Of a DNA stretch of 64,000 nt, positions 12,089 through 27,000 are shown piece by piece. The notes under the pieces were generated by a model that was not told where the DNA came from, ran no database searches, and saw nothing but the letters and a program-made list of their open reading frames with translations. Origin of the DNA: Polyodon spathula (lineage: Eukaryota > Chordata > Actinopteri > Acipenseriformes > Polyodontidae); assembly GCF_017654505.1 (NCBI RefSeq), contig NC_054534.1:26383689-26447688 (forward strand), in the 5' to 3' direction. The position numbers and the translations under genes were made by a program. The first letter of the stretch is position 1. Each line of letters starts with the position of its first letter.

Positions 12089-15000
12089 TTAGTCAACACT
12101 GACCTTCTGCATTCGGGATCTGCATAGTAGGATTATTAGGACACCCAGCAGGAGTGCTCCAAACCCCACAATGATTAAGGGGAAGTTGGTTACAATGGTT
12201 GAAATCAGCAACAATGTCCTCACTCTTTTGGCAGATGCATCATCAATCACAACGCTCTGAAACACATGCAACCACACTCAGCATCACTTACAGCTACACT
12301 GGGAAGAACATCTAATCAGTTCATTACACCACAGTGCAATACACAGGCTGCTTCTTAAAACTGAAAACTGCTGAACATGAAATTTCAAATATTACTTCCA
12401 TAAAATAGAAATAGAAATTCAACCACGTCTAACACATGAATTTATGGTGCTTAAACATGTTTGAATGCATTTAGCGTGAGGCTGCATTATAATCTGGAAT
12501 TTATTATGCTGAAGTTCCCAGTAGCTGTGTGTCAACTCACTTGCTTAACATTTTGGATCAGAAAACAGGATTTCTTCAGCTTATGAAATTAATGAAAGTG
12601 TTACATGCTAATGTCTAGGGATTTATAGTACAAGGTTCAAGTCACATTAAAAACAAAAATGAACAACATAAGGTAATTAAACTCCCACCACTATAAAAGA
12701 GCATGCACCACTGGTTTATAAAAACTTTGGTTTCTTATTAAAATGTGGCACCATTTTCTAAGATTTCATTTAAAGTGTGTACATTGTACAGATCTGCCAG
12801 GCTTTATCTTTTCACTGCTCTTTTGTAATTCCGATACTGTGGAAAAAGTTCATAGACAACCTCCACCACCACAGGCTTATTTTTCACATTTAAATATATT
12901 TGGAATATATTAAAAAAAAAAAAAAAAAATCTACTGTATGCAATTTTATTTGAAAACAAGTTCTTACCTCATTTATAAACATCACAGGGAATAAAGTCTG
13001 GTTCAGATTTTTTCTTAAAAAAAAAAAAAAAATAAATAAATACATACATACAAATAAAAAAGACATGTTAATCTAGTAAAAAAAAAAAAAAAAAAGTTAA
13101 TTAAAAAACCCACCCCAATAGGCAGTGATTTATAAATCGATATATAGTGGAGAAATCTAAATGTGGGGGGCACTTTTAGATTTCTCCACTATATATGGAT
13201 TTATAAATCACTGCCTATTTTCATTAAGTTTATCATATTAAATGTAATCCTAATAATTTATGTATTTTGATGGAAGGAAAATAATAAATAAATAAATAAA
13301 TAAATAACACACTACATATGGCTGTTTTTCCACACTTGATTAACACAGATTTTAGATGACTTTACATAAGGGAATATAATGCAAAATAAGCTTAGCAGGT
13401 TTACTATGAGCATATCAGCTTTTTTGGCTCGTCAGCTTTAGGTTTAATTAATTAAACTCACAATAAAACCTGAAAAGGACCCAACTGTAATGCAATAGGA
13501 GCAATTTCCCCTTCCCTGGTGTGTCAGTAAAAACCACGTGGTACTTACGGGAAACCAACAATTCGATCCAATAAAATGTTAATCTGGGCTCTCTTGCATG
13601 CTCTCACAGGGAAACCACCAAGCTGTAAAACATACAAAGAATTAGTGACAACACAACAGTAACTCATGTATTAAGCAATCATTAATATAAATGTAGCTTG
13701 TTCATTTTAGCAGGTACCTGATGTACTCACTTAAGAACATAAGAAAGTTTACAAACGAGAGGAGGCCATTCGGCCCATCTTGCTTGTCTGGTTGTTAGCT
13801 TATTGATCCCAGAATCTCAACAAGCAGGTTCTTGAAGGATCCCAGGGTCTCAACAACTTTACTGGGGAGTTGATTCCAGACCCTCACAATTCTCTGTGTA
13901 AAAAAGTGCCTCCTATTTTCTGTTCTGAATGCCCCTTTGTCTAATCTCCATTTGTGACCCCTGGTCCTTGTTTCTTTTTTCAGGCCGAAAAAGTCCCTTG
14001 GGGTCGACACTGTCAATATCTTTTAGAATTCTGAATGCTTGAAATAGGTCGCCGTGTAGTCTTCTTTGTTCAAGACTGAACAGATTCAATTATTTTAGCC
14101 TGTCTGCATATGACATGCCTTTTAAACTCTGAATAATACTGGTCGCTCTTCTTTGCACTCTTTCTAGAGCAGCAATATCCTTTTTATAGCGAGGTGACCA
14201 GAACTGAACACAATATTCAAGATGAGGTCTTCCTAATGCATTGTACAGTTTTAACATTACTTCCCTTGATTTAAATTCAACACTTTTCACAATGTACCCG
14301 AGCATCTTGTTGGCCTTTTTTATAGCTTCCCCGCATTGTCTAGATGACATTTACTGCCAATTCACTTATGAACACCAAATGGCGCTATTTATGCACCTAT
14401 GTAACATTTCATGGTGAATACACTTTCAATGCCAATCATTTAAACTTCAAAGTGATAGGACTGTGCAGCTAATGACTGCTCCAGTTCTTATTATTACAGA
14501 ATACTGAATGATGGATTTACTGCATATAGAAAAGAGAGATTATGAAGTAGTTAATATCAGGATTTCCCTTCTCCAGCCCCCATCGCAAACAGAAGTATAC
14601 TCAAGTCTTTGTCACTTACTGGGTTAATATCTAGGAAGGTTTCATGATCATCTTTGTTTGGAGACAGTCCCTCAATTGCATCAACATATTTCTGATCCGC
14701 TTGGTAAAAGTGTGGGAATGAGATAACGACAGGTGCTCCTGTAGTACAAGAAATAAACCAACAAAAAAAAAAAATCCCTTACAAATCTTGTGGTAAAGAA
14801 GTTACCCTGAGAACAGGTCACATGTCAAGTTATAAAACAAAGCGAGGAGCAGCTCAGCATTATGTGTGTGATGGGGAGGCAGATACAATGTGACCCCTAT
14901 CCCAGTTTTCTATTAAATATATTTTGAAGAAATCCACTGTAGTAAGAGTCACATCTCTTTCATGGTGGAGTGGGGAAACTATTCTGTTTTGTTTGTTTAG

Positions 15001-18000
15001 AATCACGACAGGGTGTAATTTAATAGCACATTTGTGATAATTGTACATTTTGAACACAAAAGGCAGGACATTTATTGGGAAACTTATCTAGAGCCCTTTG
15101 ACACAAGAAGGTTGACACACCTGGGTATTTTCACACGCCACCTTTGTTTTAAAAAAAGGGACAGTATGTCCAGTTGTAAACTTTGACGTGCCTCATACTT
15201 ATTTTTAGAAAGAAAAATCCTTCCAGAAGGTATATGATCATATTCACAATAGTATCTGTACAAAATAAATCTACTGAAAGATATTTGAACAAAAAGCTCT
15301 TTGGAATTATATTACCAATAAACAACATGAATATACATTTAGACAACAATCGTCCCTGGAAGCAGAGGGTTATTTGTCATGGTTGTTATTTACTGTGCTT
15401 CAATACATACATTATCTTTATAAGCAGACGCAATTGTAGCGTAAATCAATATCCAGCAAATTCAAACACTCAAAGTGAGCACATATGGCACTGTTAGTCA
15501 CAATAACCTGAATTATGGGAATCCAGTCTGGGCATGCTGTTACTATGTTGGTAAAATACCTTTAACTATAAATAAGCATTAAGTCGCCTGTTTTAGGCAA
15601 CAACCCAAGAGCAAATGTATTCTTCCCATGGAAACTTAAAGGGAACTTTTATATTTATATGTACAGTGCCATGAAAAAGTATTTGCCCCCTGTCTGATTT
15701 TCTGCACTTTTGCACATTTTTCACATTGAATTTGGTCAGATCTTTTTGTAGGTTGTAGTAGTATATAGAGGGAGTCAGAGAAAAAATGACACCAAAGTTT
15801 GGTGCTTCTTTCATTTGTTTGGTGCACAAGGTAATCAAACATGCAATCTTCATGTGTGAAAAAAGTTATTGCCCCCTTAGTTAACTCTGTTAGCTGTTTG
15901 AATACTTTGGTTAACACAGGCCTGATTTGGGCCAGCCCTGCCCAATATAAATCTGACTAACTTTGGCCCTTACCATCAGAGTGAAGGTCAGCACACAGAT
16001 TCTAAAGGCACATCATGCCATGACCAAAAGAAATTCATGAAGTTGTTGATGCCTATCAGTCTAGAAAGGGTTACAAAGCCATTTCTAAGGCTCTGGGGCT
16101 CCACCAAACCACAGTCAGAACCATATTGTCCAAATGGAGAGTTTAGGACAGTAGTGAATCTTCCCAGGAGTGGCCGTGCTGCCAAAATCTCTCCAAGAGC
16201 AAGGCGTAAAATCGTCCAGGAAGTCACAAAGAACCTAGAACAACATCTAGGGACCTGCAGGCCTCTCTCACCTCGGCTAAGGTCAGTGTTCATGACTCCA
16301 CCATTAGAAAGACACTGGGCAAAAATGGGATTCATGGCAGAGTAGCAAGGCAGAAACCACTGCTCACTAAGAAGAACATGAATGCTCGTCTCAAGTTTGC
16401 CAAAAAGCACCTGGATGATCCTCAAGAGTTCTGGAACAATGTTCTATGGACAGATCAGTCAAAAGCAGAACTTTTTGGCCAACATGGGCCCTGTTATGTC
16501 TGGCGAAAACTAAACACTGCATTCCACAGTAAGAACCTCATACCAACAGTCAAGCATGGTGGTCGTAGCGTCATGATTTGGGGATGCTTCGCTGCATCAG
16601 GACTTGAACAACTTGGGTCAAAGCCCAGACCTAAACCCCATTGAGATGTTGTGGCAGGTCCTGAAACAAGCAGTTTATGCTCGAAAACCCACAAATGTCA
16701 CTGAGTTGAAGCAGTTCTGCATGAAGGACTGGGCCAAAACTCAACAACGAGTCTGGCAATACATCACATGTTCAACGCTAACCTAGTCAGCTGAAGTGTG
16801 TCTTTGCAATATATGTCATTTTATAACCAGATATTGTCTAAAACAAATGTAATAAAAAATACCTTTTCTGCAGACGCTAATTTTTAACACTCCGGTTCCC
16901 AGGCATTGTCCTGCTGGTACACAGAACCCAGCGTTGGCAGGGTTAATTTCAGGACTGGCAAGAACTTCAGGTGGGGGGGAAAACCGGTAGGCAGGTATAC
17001 CCTTTATTTCCACATCCTTTTCAAAGGTTAAATATATAGACCTGTAGATTAAATACATATTTATAAAAAAAGGCTTTTCAGCTATGTTGCCATTAAGCAT
17101 CCAGTTACAACTGGTACAAAGACTCTTTTTGGGCAGATAAGATTTAGAAGTTCCATAACAACGGATAGGAAATTCATTGCTGTAATCTGAAACAATATTC
17201 AGAAGACAGAAGCGTGCCGGTACATGCAATATAGAAACATTGTATATCCACTGCCGGTGTATGGTTTTACTGTCACCAGTGAACCAAGACTAACCAAGGT
17301 GAAACAGGCTGTGTGGATTTGAGCCTTGGTACTACATTACCACTGGGCATTCAACATTGCAGAACCATGTCCAGAAACTGGAGCCCAACACCCACCAAGA
17401 GATTGCTAAATAGTAGGAGAGTAAAATATAGCACTGCTAAACACGGGTCAGTCTGGGTCTTGGTCAGTTCTTTCCTAGCAACATAGTTTGGCAAGACAGC
17501 ATTTAGCTTTTTTTTCAGCTTTTCAGTAGATAATGTATTTAAATATATATTGCATCAGTTGTCATTTATTTAGTATGTTACTGTTATCTCACAATTCCTA
17601 AGTGATTACAGCCTCCAGTTTCTTCAGGGAAGTTGGGTGTGGAAATCTCTGGCAAAGTGTTCTCCAGAATAGACATCAAACTACTGTACTGTCGGGTTTC
17701 TATTGGTCACATCACAATCAAACAGTGATGTGAGAGATCGTCCATTTAGACAACATGTACACACATAGCATGTGTTTATAATATTTAGTTCAGATTCTGC
17801 AGTTCTACACACATATTTACAGAGAGTGTCGGGTATATTAATTTAAATAGCAGCCACCATTAAAATAACTGCCCTTCGTGCAAATCTCTACAACATCTCT
17901 TTAGTGTGTTTTGAGTTATATACTTTAGTAAAATGACAAATGGTCCTATGGGATTTTTAAACCAACAGGTGCTGTTCCTCATCATCACTGCACAACAGCG

Positions 18001-21000
18001 AACCCTACTGGCCAGACGCGGAGCACATTCAGACTGGATAAAAAGCAGGGCTGATCTCCGTTCTCCGGGATCAGTAGCCGGCCCTCTGGATTGCTCGGCA
18101 TAAAAGATATTCTGTCTTTAGACTTGTGAGATCGGAAGACACTCACACGCCCACCGAATGCCTGTTTTGTGTGGGGACTTGCTTCTGTATAATTAGACAT
18201 TCCAAATTGGGGGAAAATAAATAAAAATAATAATTGGTCACTCAAAAAAAAAAATAGTGGGTGCTATTAAGATTTTACACCACTTAGTCATTTGTCTCAT
18301 ATCTTAAAACCTAGCATTAGTGGCATGTTTTCATCCAAAACTAAAGTCAAAGTTTTTAACTTCCATATACAGTACCTGCACAGATCAGGTGAAAAGATAT
18401 ATAGCAATTCATTCTTTCCTATTAGAGGGTGAAAGGCGCTTCCATCACTGCCATTGATCATGTTGCTTTCATTCGAGGACCACCACTTCATTTTGCTAAG
18501 GCACAAGATTAAGCAAAGTTTTTACTTCTGGTTTCCCACATCATTTTACATTGCATTTTCCTCAAAATCACCACAGTCTCAGTGGACACAGTATCTCCAG
18601 GTCAAGATTTCCATTTGTTTGTCAGCGAAACATGACACACTAACCAGCATGACTAATACACAATACCCTTGGTGTAACCCTGTTAGGGACTCAAATGAGA
18701 AAATGGAATGAAGGTTACGCAAGTTACTTTTCAGAAAGTTGACCCTTTTAAAAGAAGACAAATGGTTTTCAATCATCTTTATGCTGCAAAACAATTTTCA
18801 GAGCACACTGTATGGTGGGAGTGGGTATTGCTTGACTAAATATGGGGGAAAGGTCACCAGCAAGGCCGAGATGTACTATTTAGAGTTATCATAGTGCTTT
18901 TATCACTGTTGCTGTTTTCCCACTAAACTAACAAACACAACATCTGACTGCTGCACCTTCCCTTTCCAGTTCATAGCCATGTTTAACTGTTATAACCATG
19001 TGTATTATGGTTTTTATTCTTAATGTTTATAATTTTGCATATTTTTAATTTAGTATAGTAACCTATATGAAAAACATTATTCTGGAATTATTATCAATTG
19101 CTGATCGTTTAAAGTAATTAATGGTATTTTTTTAAAGTTTGGGGACAAATGACACCGGGACAGTTGATGGGAAAAGAGGGCAGCCCCAGTCAAACTGGGC
19201 CATCTGGTCACCCTAACTGACACCCTATATCCCTTGCAATGGTTACCTTTCACCGTTCCAGGAGACAATTTTACCAAAGTCTTTGTAGTCCTGTATTCCT
19301 GTGCGGAACACAAACTTATCATCACTGGTACCATTTTTCTGAAAAAAGAAACCAATAGATGTAATCCAATCACAGGGAAGCTACAGAAACACACATTCAT
19401 TTCAATACAGTTTGTCTCAGCAATACTAAAACTAGTCAAATTCATTATCAGTGTTTCATAAGGAGCATGATAGTTGGTGCCGACTATCTGTGTCCTAGAA
19501 TGCAGTCTGCACAGGGCTGGCTGTTCTGCGTACAAAAGGACAGCAAAAACATCTGTTTCTTGTTATCTCAAAGGGCTTCATTTCTGCATTTTTCAAACCA
19601 GAAAATCTCCAGGATCATGGAGATTAAAAGCATCGGAACATATTCCCATAAGCCCACCAACAACCACCAAATCAAGATCACTCTACCTCTCTTGACTTCG
19701 TTTTTTGAACCAGTTATTTGTAGGCTAAAGACTCATCAGTCCAGTTTATTCAGCCAACTATGCATTGATTACTAAACTAACTAGCACAATATTAATTGGG
19801 TGCAGACAATGTGGCACTCAAAAAATACAACCAACAATTCTAGTATGAACTAGAACAGTTCTGTGAACAAATACTCCATTATCCCTTTATGTGTTTGTTG
19901 ATTTTTTGTAATTCCTATCTGGAGTAATGTTATTACTATTTGCCCATAGCGAGAAAGAGTTTGAATGTCATCATTTCAAAGACCTTTGATCTATTTTTTT
20001 TTTCATGTAAAAAGGGTGATGTTATTAATTTAAAATCATGTTCCAAGGGCTTACCAGCAAAAAAAAAACAATTGCAAGGGTGGAAATAAGACCCCCATTG
20101 CATAGCAGTTTGATCCATTCCTGGTTTTATTTTGAGTTTAATAAGACACAACTGAGCTTGTTACAGTACCTATACTCTGTGGCCAATCAAGCTTGTAACA
20201 AAACCTGGAATGGGTGAAATGCAATAGGAGTCGTATTTCCATCCCTGAATTGTTAAAAGTCATTGACATACTGTAAGAGGTGGAGTAACCCCATTGGGCC
20301 ACTTGAGCTGGAATGATCCTCTAATCAACTGTAATGAATGAAATCCAGTATTCCCTATACACTTAATGACTGATTATTGTACAGGACTACACAGCATACA
20401 TACCTTATACATGAGCCCAAAGTATTCCTCGACCTCTGGTTTGAACAGACGAAGTCGGGTCAGAAGAGGATCTTTGAAGCCCCACAAAAGCTCATGAACG
20501 GTACGGGTCATGAACATGTCAACACCAATGGACTGCATCCCGATTGAGATAATAGAACTTAAGATTATGGAACTTTTGACTTGCTCCATAACAGCCTGTA
20601 TTATTAAAAGAGAAAAATGGAAAGAAACGTTCACTGTAGCTGTCACTCACACTCCTGTCTGGTATAGAAATGCAATAAAGGGTAATTGCAGATGTTTTAA
20701 AACCAGTCAAAAAAACAAACAAAATAAACTGAGGAGGTCTCAATATTTCAGGGGGCTTTTTTATTTGACAGAGCACCTGAACCCACTAAACTGAATCCTG
20801 TATCCAATGAAACAGCCTCTGTCGTGCGCGCATTGGGCTTGGTTTCAGAAGTAAGTGCAATTCATCAACGCACGAAGCCTGTGTGTCTTTCCAAAGCAGA
20901 GCACAGGGTTTGTGTCATAAGGAACATTATGTGTTTTAGTTCATTTAGTTTGCATTTCCATATGTACGTTTGGAAAGCCCAACAACACTGTAACCCTATT

Positions 21001-24000
21001 GTGTGACCTTAAGAACGAGGATGGCTCAAAACACTGGCAATTCCGATTAGTAAATGAAATGTTTAGTCAATTTTCTGCTAATAGAAAGCAATATTCAATA
21101 TACCTTTCTAGACCGGCTGGCAACTTGAAATCAATGGGGGGGGGGGGGGCATTGTTAAAAAAAAGTTTGCAATTTGCAGTGACTGTCAATATTAGTGTAG
21201 TCACTCATAAAATCAGCACAAATGTAAATATTTCTCTCTTTATAGTTTCGTGGCTCAATTTTTCCTTCTCAGCAAGTATGAGTTTGGTTTCTTTCATGAC
21301 AAGGGAGTCATCGTCTTGTAAAATACATTGGTCTCTTTGTCCAGCTTTCTTTACCTACTGTATTTAGACAATGAAGAAAAGCTAAACAAACAGAAAATGG
21401 CACTCCCTGGCACAAAGAATGACCAGGGGCCAGAAAAAAAAGAGAAGCGCATTAAAACACAGCAGCAGGTTAAAAGAGGCTTTGTCTGCACCATGACAAA
21501 CACCAACAACTCCACTTCTGGTACAGCAGCAACCACTGGGATGACGTTTCCACAGATAAAACAGTCATATTTAGATTTTTCAATCCATTTTGTTTTTCCA
21601 ATGGAGTTTTACATGTGTTCATTACAGAATACAGAAAACACATTACTAGATATTCCAATAGTATTCTATGTTTAAAGAGCATATTCCATCATTATTTCTT
21701 TCCCTCGTAAATACAGGACATGTGATTGATAAGCCATTAATCCTAGCCTCTTATTTCCCCATTCAAAAACTCATTACTTCACTTCATTCATTAGACCATG
21801 TTCAAAGTACATTTTAAGACCCTGTATGAAGTCTGATAGCAAAACAAGTGCATGAAAACTGTGCCCATGTTTTATGATGTGGGGCAAGATGTTCAGTTTG
21901 AAGGGTTTCGTAACTAACATGTTGCATTACACCCAAAATGACATCTGTTACAACAGGCTCTTGACGTTTATAAATGTCCGCCCCTGACCTGTGTTCCAGC
22001 CTTGGTCTCGCCCTGCCTTTGTGTACTCAGCCTCTACCTCAGTGCACTTGAGCCCAGCCCTACCAGATAATGAACAGCGTATGTTAAACAGCACTTACCA
22101 CAGCTGGGATGTTGACTGTCGTTATCAGGTCGACCTCTGGGTCCCCTGACGACATATCTCGACGAAACACAAACGTCTTGGGACTTAAAGCTGATACCAT
22201 AGTTCCATTTTCAAGGAAAGTCACATTTTCTCTAGGCCTGTACTCTCTAACAACAACAAAAACAAAACAAAAAAAAACATAAATAGATAAGACTAAGGTA
22301 TACATGTAAATCAGTGTCCTTTATTGAAAAGAAATCCTGGATTCTGGGAAATCTTTTTTTGTAAGTGTAATATTTATGATGAACTCTCTAATAAAATGTC
22401 TTTAAAAGGTACTTTTTTTACAAGAACACACTGTGTAGATTTCTTTTAACATATTTCCTAGAAGTCTTTTCACTACATTAATCTTATTAACAATTATAAT
22501 GATTTACTTCACTTAAGGAGTGGTTTTTACTTTTATCACATGGTTAAGCAGTAATAGTGCAATCAGTCAACAGTAGCATTCGTAACAAAAGTTAACGATG
22601 AATCACTGCAAGCGTGGATGCAAACTGGTACAAGAGCTTTGTGATTATGGTAATGTCCACAAGAAGTACTTTAATTCTCTATGATACTATTAGATAGGAT
22701 TGCCACATATTCCTTATTGTAAGCAACAGTTTCTTATCAATTTTTTTTTTTTCAATTCCTATTTTCACATATTGCCGAAGGTGATCCCAGTGTCACAGGT
22801 AATTACTGATGCCATAAATATGATTTGTCAGCCTACAGTTAGTTAGTTAGTCATCTTTCAAGGGTGTTTTTTCTAATTTATTATTATTTTTTATTTTTAA
22901 AAGATTAATGACCCCTGTTTTACACCCAATTTAAAAATCACATTTTGCCTCAACCCAGTTTCAAATCAGGAGCTCAACTGGCAATATATTTTGCAGGACT
23001 AAATCCCTTTAACAGTATTAGAAGGTCTATAAATCTATTATAGTGGCATACAATAACAGACAGTGTAGCCTTGCACTCTTTTCTATATACATGTGTGTTT
23101 AGATTGGCTAAATTACTATCTGTCTGCACTGTTGTCCTGGGACTTTGCTATTTGTTTTGGGATCTTCTTTGTGTGATTAATCCAGTTCACATGCATTCAA
23201 ATGCCCAGTTTGGTTAACATCCAAGAAATCTGTTCATCTGGTCTGGATATACAGTATTCTTTAGCACTGCTTTTTGTACCACACTAATTCCCCATGTATT
23301 AACTCTAAAACACTAGCAACGGCTTTGTTTCTCACAGCTGTTCCATCAAGCAGACAGAAGATCCAAAAGCCTGGTTCCCCTGTTTTGTATGTAGACACTC
23401 AAGCACTTTTAAGCATTCAAAATGCAGGCGAGCACCTTGGTTTTACCATTAAATCCTAACAAACATTTACTGTAGACCCACAGCTGTTTAAATAGCTCCC
23501 AATCTCTTTCTGCTTGGCACGCTTAATGCAATCTTTATTTTCAAAGCACTGCAGCACTGTAGTTATGATAATTCAGTACTAAGTTTTAGAATAAAGCGTT
23601 GTTGATTCAAAGTTTCCATTATCTACTTTCTATTTGACTACCCATCTCCCTCACTTTGACTCAAGGCTTGAAGTTTTTAGCTGCTAACTTAGAGTATTGT
23701 AACACCACTGTGTCACAGCCTCCTCCTGTACATCTCATATCAAAAAGCACTTCATTGAAACCGCACCCGCACCCTCCCCCCCCTTTACGCCTGGGGTCAC
23801 AGAGAGCACTGATGTTCAAAAATGGTGGTACAATCAACATACAGCAAATTTGGCACTGTTTTTGCAGCTTAATCATTTGTTGAGCTGGCAGAAGTAAGCA
23901 GTTTTCTGTAAATGTTTTTTTGTTTGTTTTGGAGGGATTTTTTTTAGCTGATGCAGGCATTTCCACACAGCGCTGTCACTCTGCACTCTCACACCAGAAT

Positions 24001-27000
24001 AACACTTCATTAGTTCTGCATTACCAACATTATTTTTAAAACTGTAATAGAGAACAATTAATATTCTGTATTATGGAATGGGGACTAAATAAGCACACTT
24101 GGAGGACACAGGTTAGTGTTTGGGCTTGGAGTCAGGACCTTTACAGTAAGAAGTCAGAGGTCTGGTATTCATAAATACATCTTATACAGTAGATGGTATA
24201 CCGCAACTTTTTGGTACTACTTTTGATAATTATGGTTTGTAAATGAAGGAACCAAAGACCCACCCCTTCACAAGCCGCACACTTCGATCAAATACCCTTT
24301 TGTTCATGTATTTTAACATTAACTTTCCATTTCATTTGGGCATGCTTACCTGTAGGTGTACGGTCCAATCTCTTCAACAGCCGGCTTCCCCCCTTGCAGC
24401 ACAGCTTCTGCATTTGTCAAGTTAAAGAAGTAGTACTGCATGTACACTGGGGGAGGAGGGTTTTGCCAGGATTTAAAAACATCGGCGCCTTCCTTCAAAA
24501 CGCTTTGCTGTTTAAAAGGGAAAAAACAAAAGTATATCAGGGATTTGCTTGTCGCAGACTGGTTAAGTGTATTGCATGGACAGTATTTCTGTCTCACAGC
24601 CTGTCAAAAACTTAAGAAGCTAGCAAAACTGAAATGGCAAAACAAACTGACAGCTATGCCGTTAATATAAAACTTGAAGGCTAACTCGAGAACCTTTTAC
24701 CAGAAAAATAACAAGAGAAATTATATTTTTTAGGGCATGAAATTCACACTAGCCATGCATCCAGTCTTGTGTTTTAGAATGTCCCTTGTTTGTGCATTAT
24801 TAAAGGGTGCCAGGAGTTTAAACAATCAGGCCCCTGCACAATCACCTCACGAATAAATCATAACAGTCAATAGGTTTACCAATATGAATTGTTAATGTAG
24901 CTATAAGGGAGGAACAGTTTATATATCAAACTCATGGCTCCTGATCATTTAAATCATACACTTACAAGCCCTCTGTTCTAAGGGTAGGTTAGCAATGCAA
25001 GGTGCAATCACTGGACCATGTAAGAGGAACTGAAAACAGTACACACTCATCTAGTCAATACAAAACAAGCCAAAGGGCCGTATTTTGAATTGGAAACAAA
25101 AATGCAAGTTTTCTTAGTGAAACACTCATAGTGACACCCAGCGGCAAGCTGGCAGAAATACAATTTAAAAAAAATGAACACAGTACTGAGCATTCCAGCT
25201 GTTTAAGTATTCTGCATGTGAATAAACCACTGCTGAATAACGTCCTCTGCATTCACCAAACCTGTGTGCCTGAGCAACAGCCAAAGCACAACTGGGTATT
25301 GAACAGGCTGGTTTACAATCTGAGCAAAGAGAATAAGAGAACACTCTGGAGCAACAGCTCTGAAGCGTTAAGAGTTACAGTTAGAAAAACATAATTTCGG
25401 CAACTGGTATACAAGCCCCTGGCTGTCATATTTAAGCTATCATTGGGTATACTGAAAGAATAACTTGTATTTAAGCACGGTGTATGAGGAGGTAGAATTT
25501 GGAATGTTCACTGCACTTAAAAACACTACTAAAAATCACTATTATACACTGTTACAGAAAATAACCTTCAGACATGTTCCATTTACTTTCCGTTGCCTTT
25601 TTTTTTTTTTTTTTTTTTTTTACCCCTTTTCTCTAGGCTACCCAAATTAGACATTTTTGATTTTTTACTTCTCTCTTCTGCGGTAGTCGCCATGGTTGCC
25701 GTTGTCATGGAAGGGGGGGGGGGGGGGCGGGGCCGCTTAAACTAGTTCCATTTCCTACAGTAGGTAAATCAAAACCTGTAACGCATGGTGCCATTTCCTA
25801 CAGCAATGGAGCGTACTCATCGATTAGAAAGGGTGTGATGGGGTATAATTACGCACACCTGCCATTACCATCATGACTAGCAGATTACCAGAACACTTCT
25901 GTCAGCTGCATGGGCACAGTATTCTCTCTTGGTTAGAGAAGTAACTCTGCAGGATAGGGCTTTCTTTCAGGGCCCTGTCCATGATCCTGGCTGAGCTGTT
26001 ATAGGCAAATAGTAGAAATAGGCAAAAAAAGTGTTTATTTTTTATGCAACTCCTACTCTTAATCTGTCAATGTTTGAAATAATCACATCTCAATTAAATA
26101 GTTTATTGCTTACATCACATACTCAATCTTATCTAATTGGGCTTCTAGACGACTTGGTAACTGGAATGCGTGCTATATCATAGCTGACCCTTCAAAACGC
26201 CATTCTTTATTTAACTTTTTTTTTTTTTTTTAAACAGAAAATGAATGTTAATATTACCAAATGAGAAATACAACTTGTTGTTTGGTTATAGCTTTGTCAT
26301 ATTAACAGGTGATTCTCTCCATACAAACAAATAAGAGTTCATTAAATTCTTCGAACTTATAGCCCATCGTGTTTTAGTCAAAAATACACCTGAAAGTGGC
26401 CAATGTAATATTAGAACATGCTACAAAGAATGGTATAAATCAAATATTTGTGAAATATAGGATTTACAATTAGAAAAAAAATACAATAAGTAGAAATTAA
26501 CTGTGGACATGTCCCCAGTGACCCTGTGTCGTTTCCTTTTAAATGTCTGTTTCCTAGCTGAAGCACGATGTGTAAACAGATGAGCATAATTGGACTAGTC
26601 TGCCTGTGTGTGTACACATTCTGCATGCTTCTCATTTTTGAAGATCTTATTTAGATATGTCTTCAATCCTATACTGCACGTAATGTTTGTTTACATGATC
26701 ACATTCCAAACCTGGAGAACACAAAGACCTGTGTATTGCAAGTCTCTCAATAAGTACCAAGATTCACAAATCTCTTCAGCTGTGTATGATAATCGCAGCC
26801 CTGTGCTCACCTAGTGTGGTAAATGAAGAGTCATTCTTTATGCTTGAAAGCCACTGAACCATGCACTCTGGTCATGCTAAAAAGCAACTGATTAACTAGC
26901 ACACCCCACTCTCCAACAGCATGCATTATCATAGCAGTGAATCCCAGATACACCACTGCCTCACAGCGATACTAAGGTACTCACAAATATAAACCCCATG

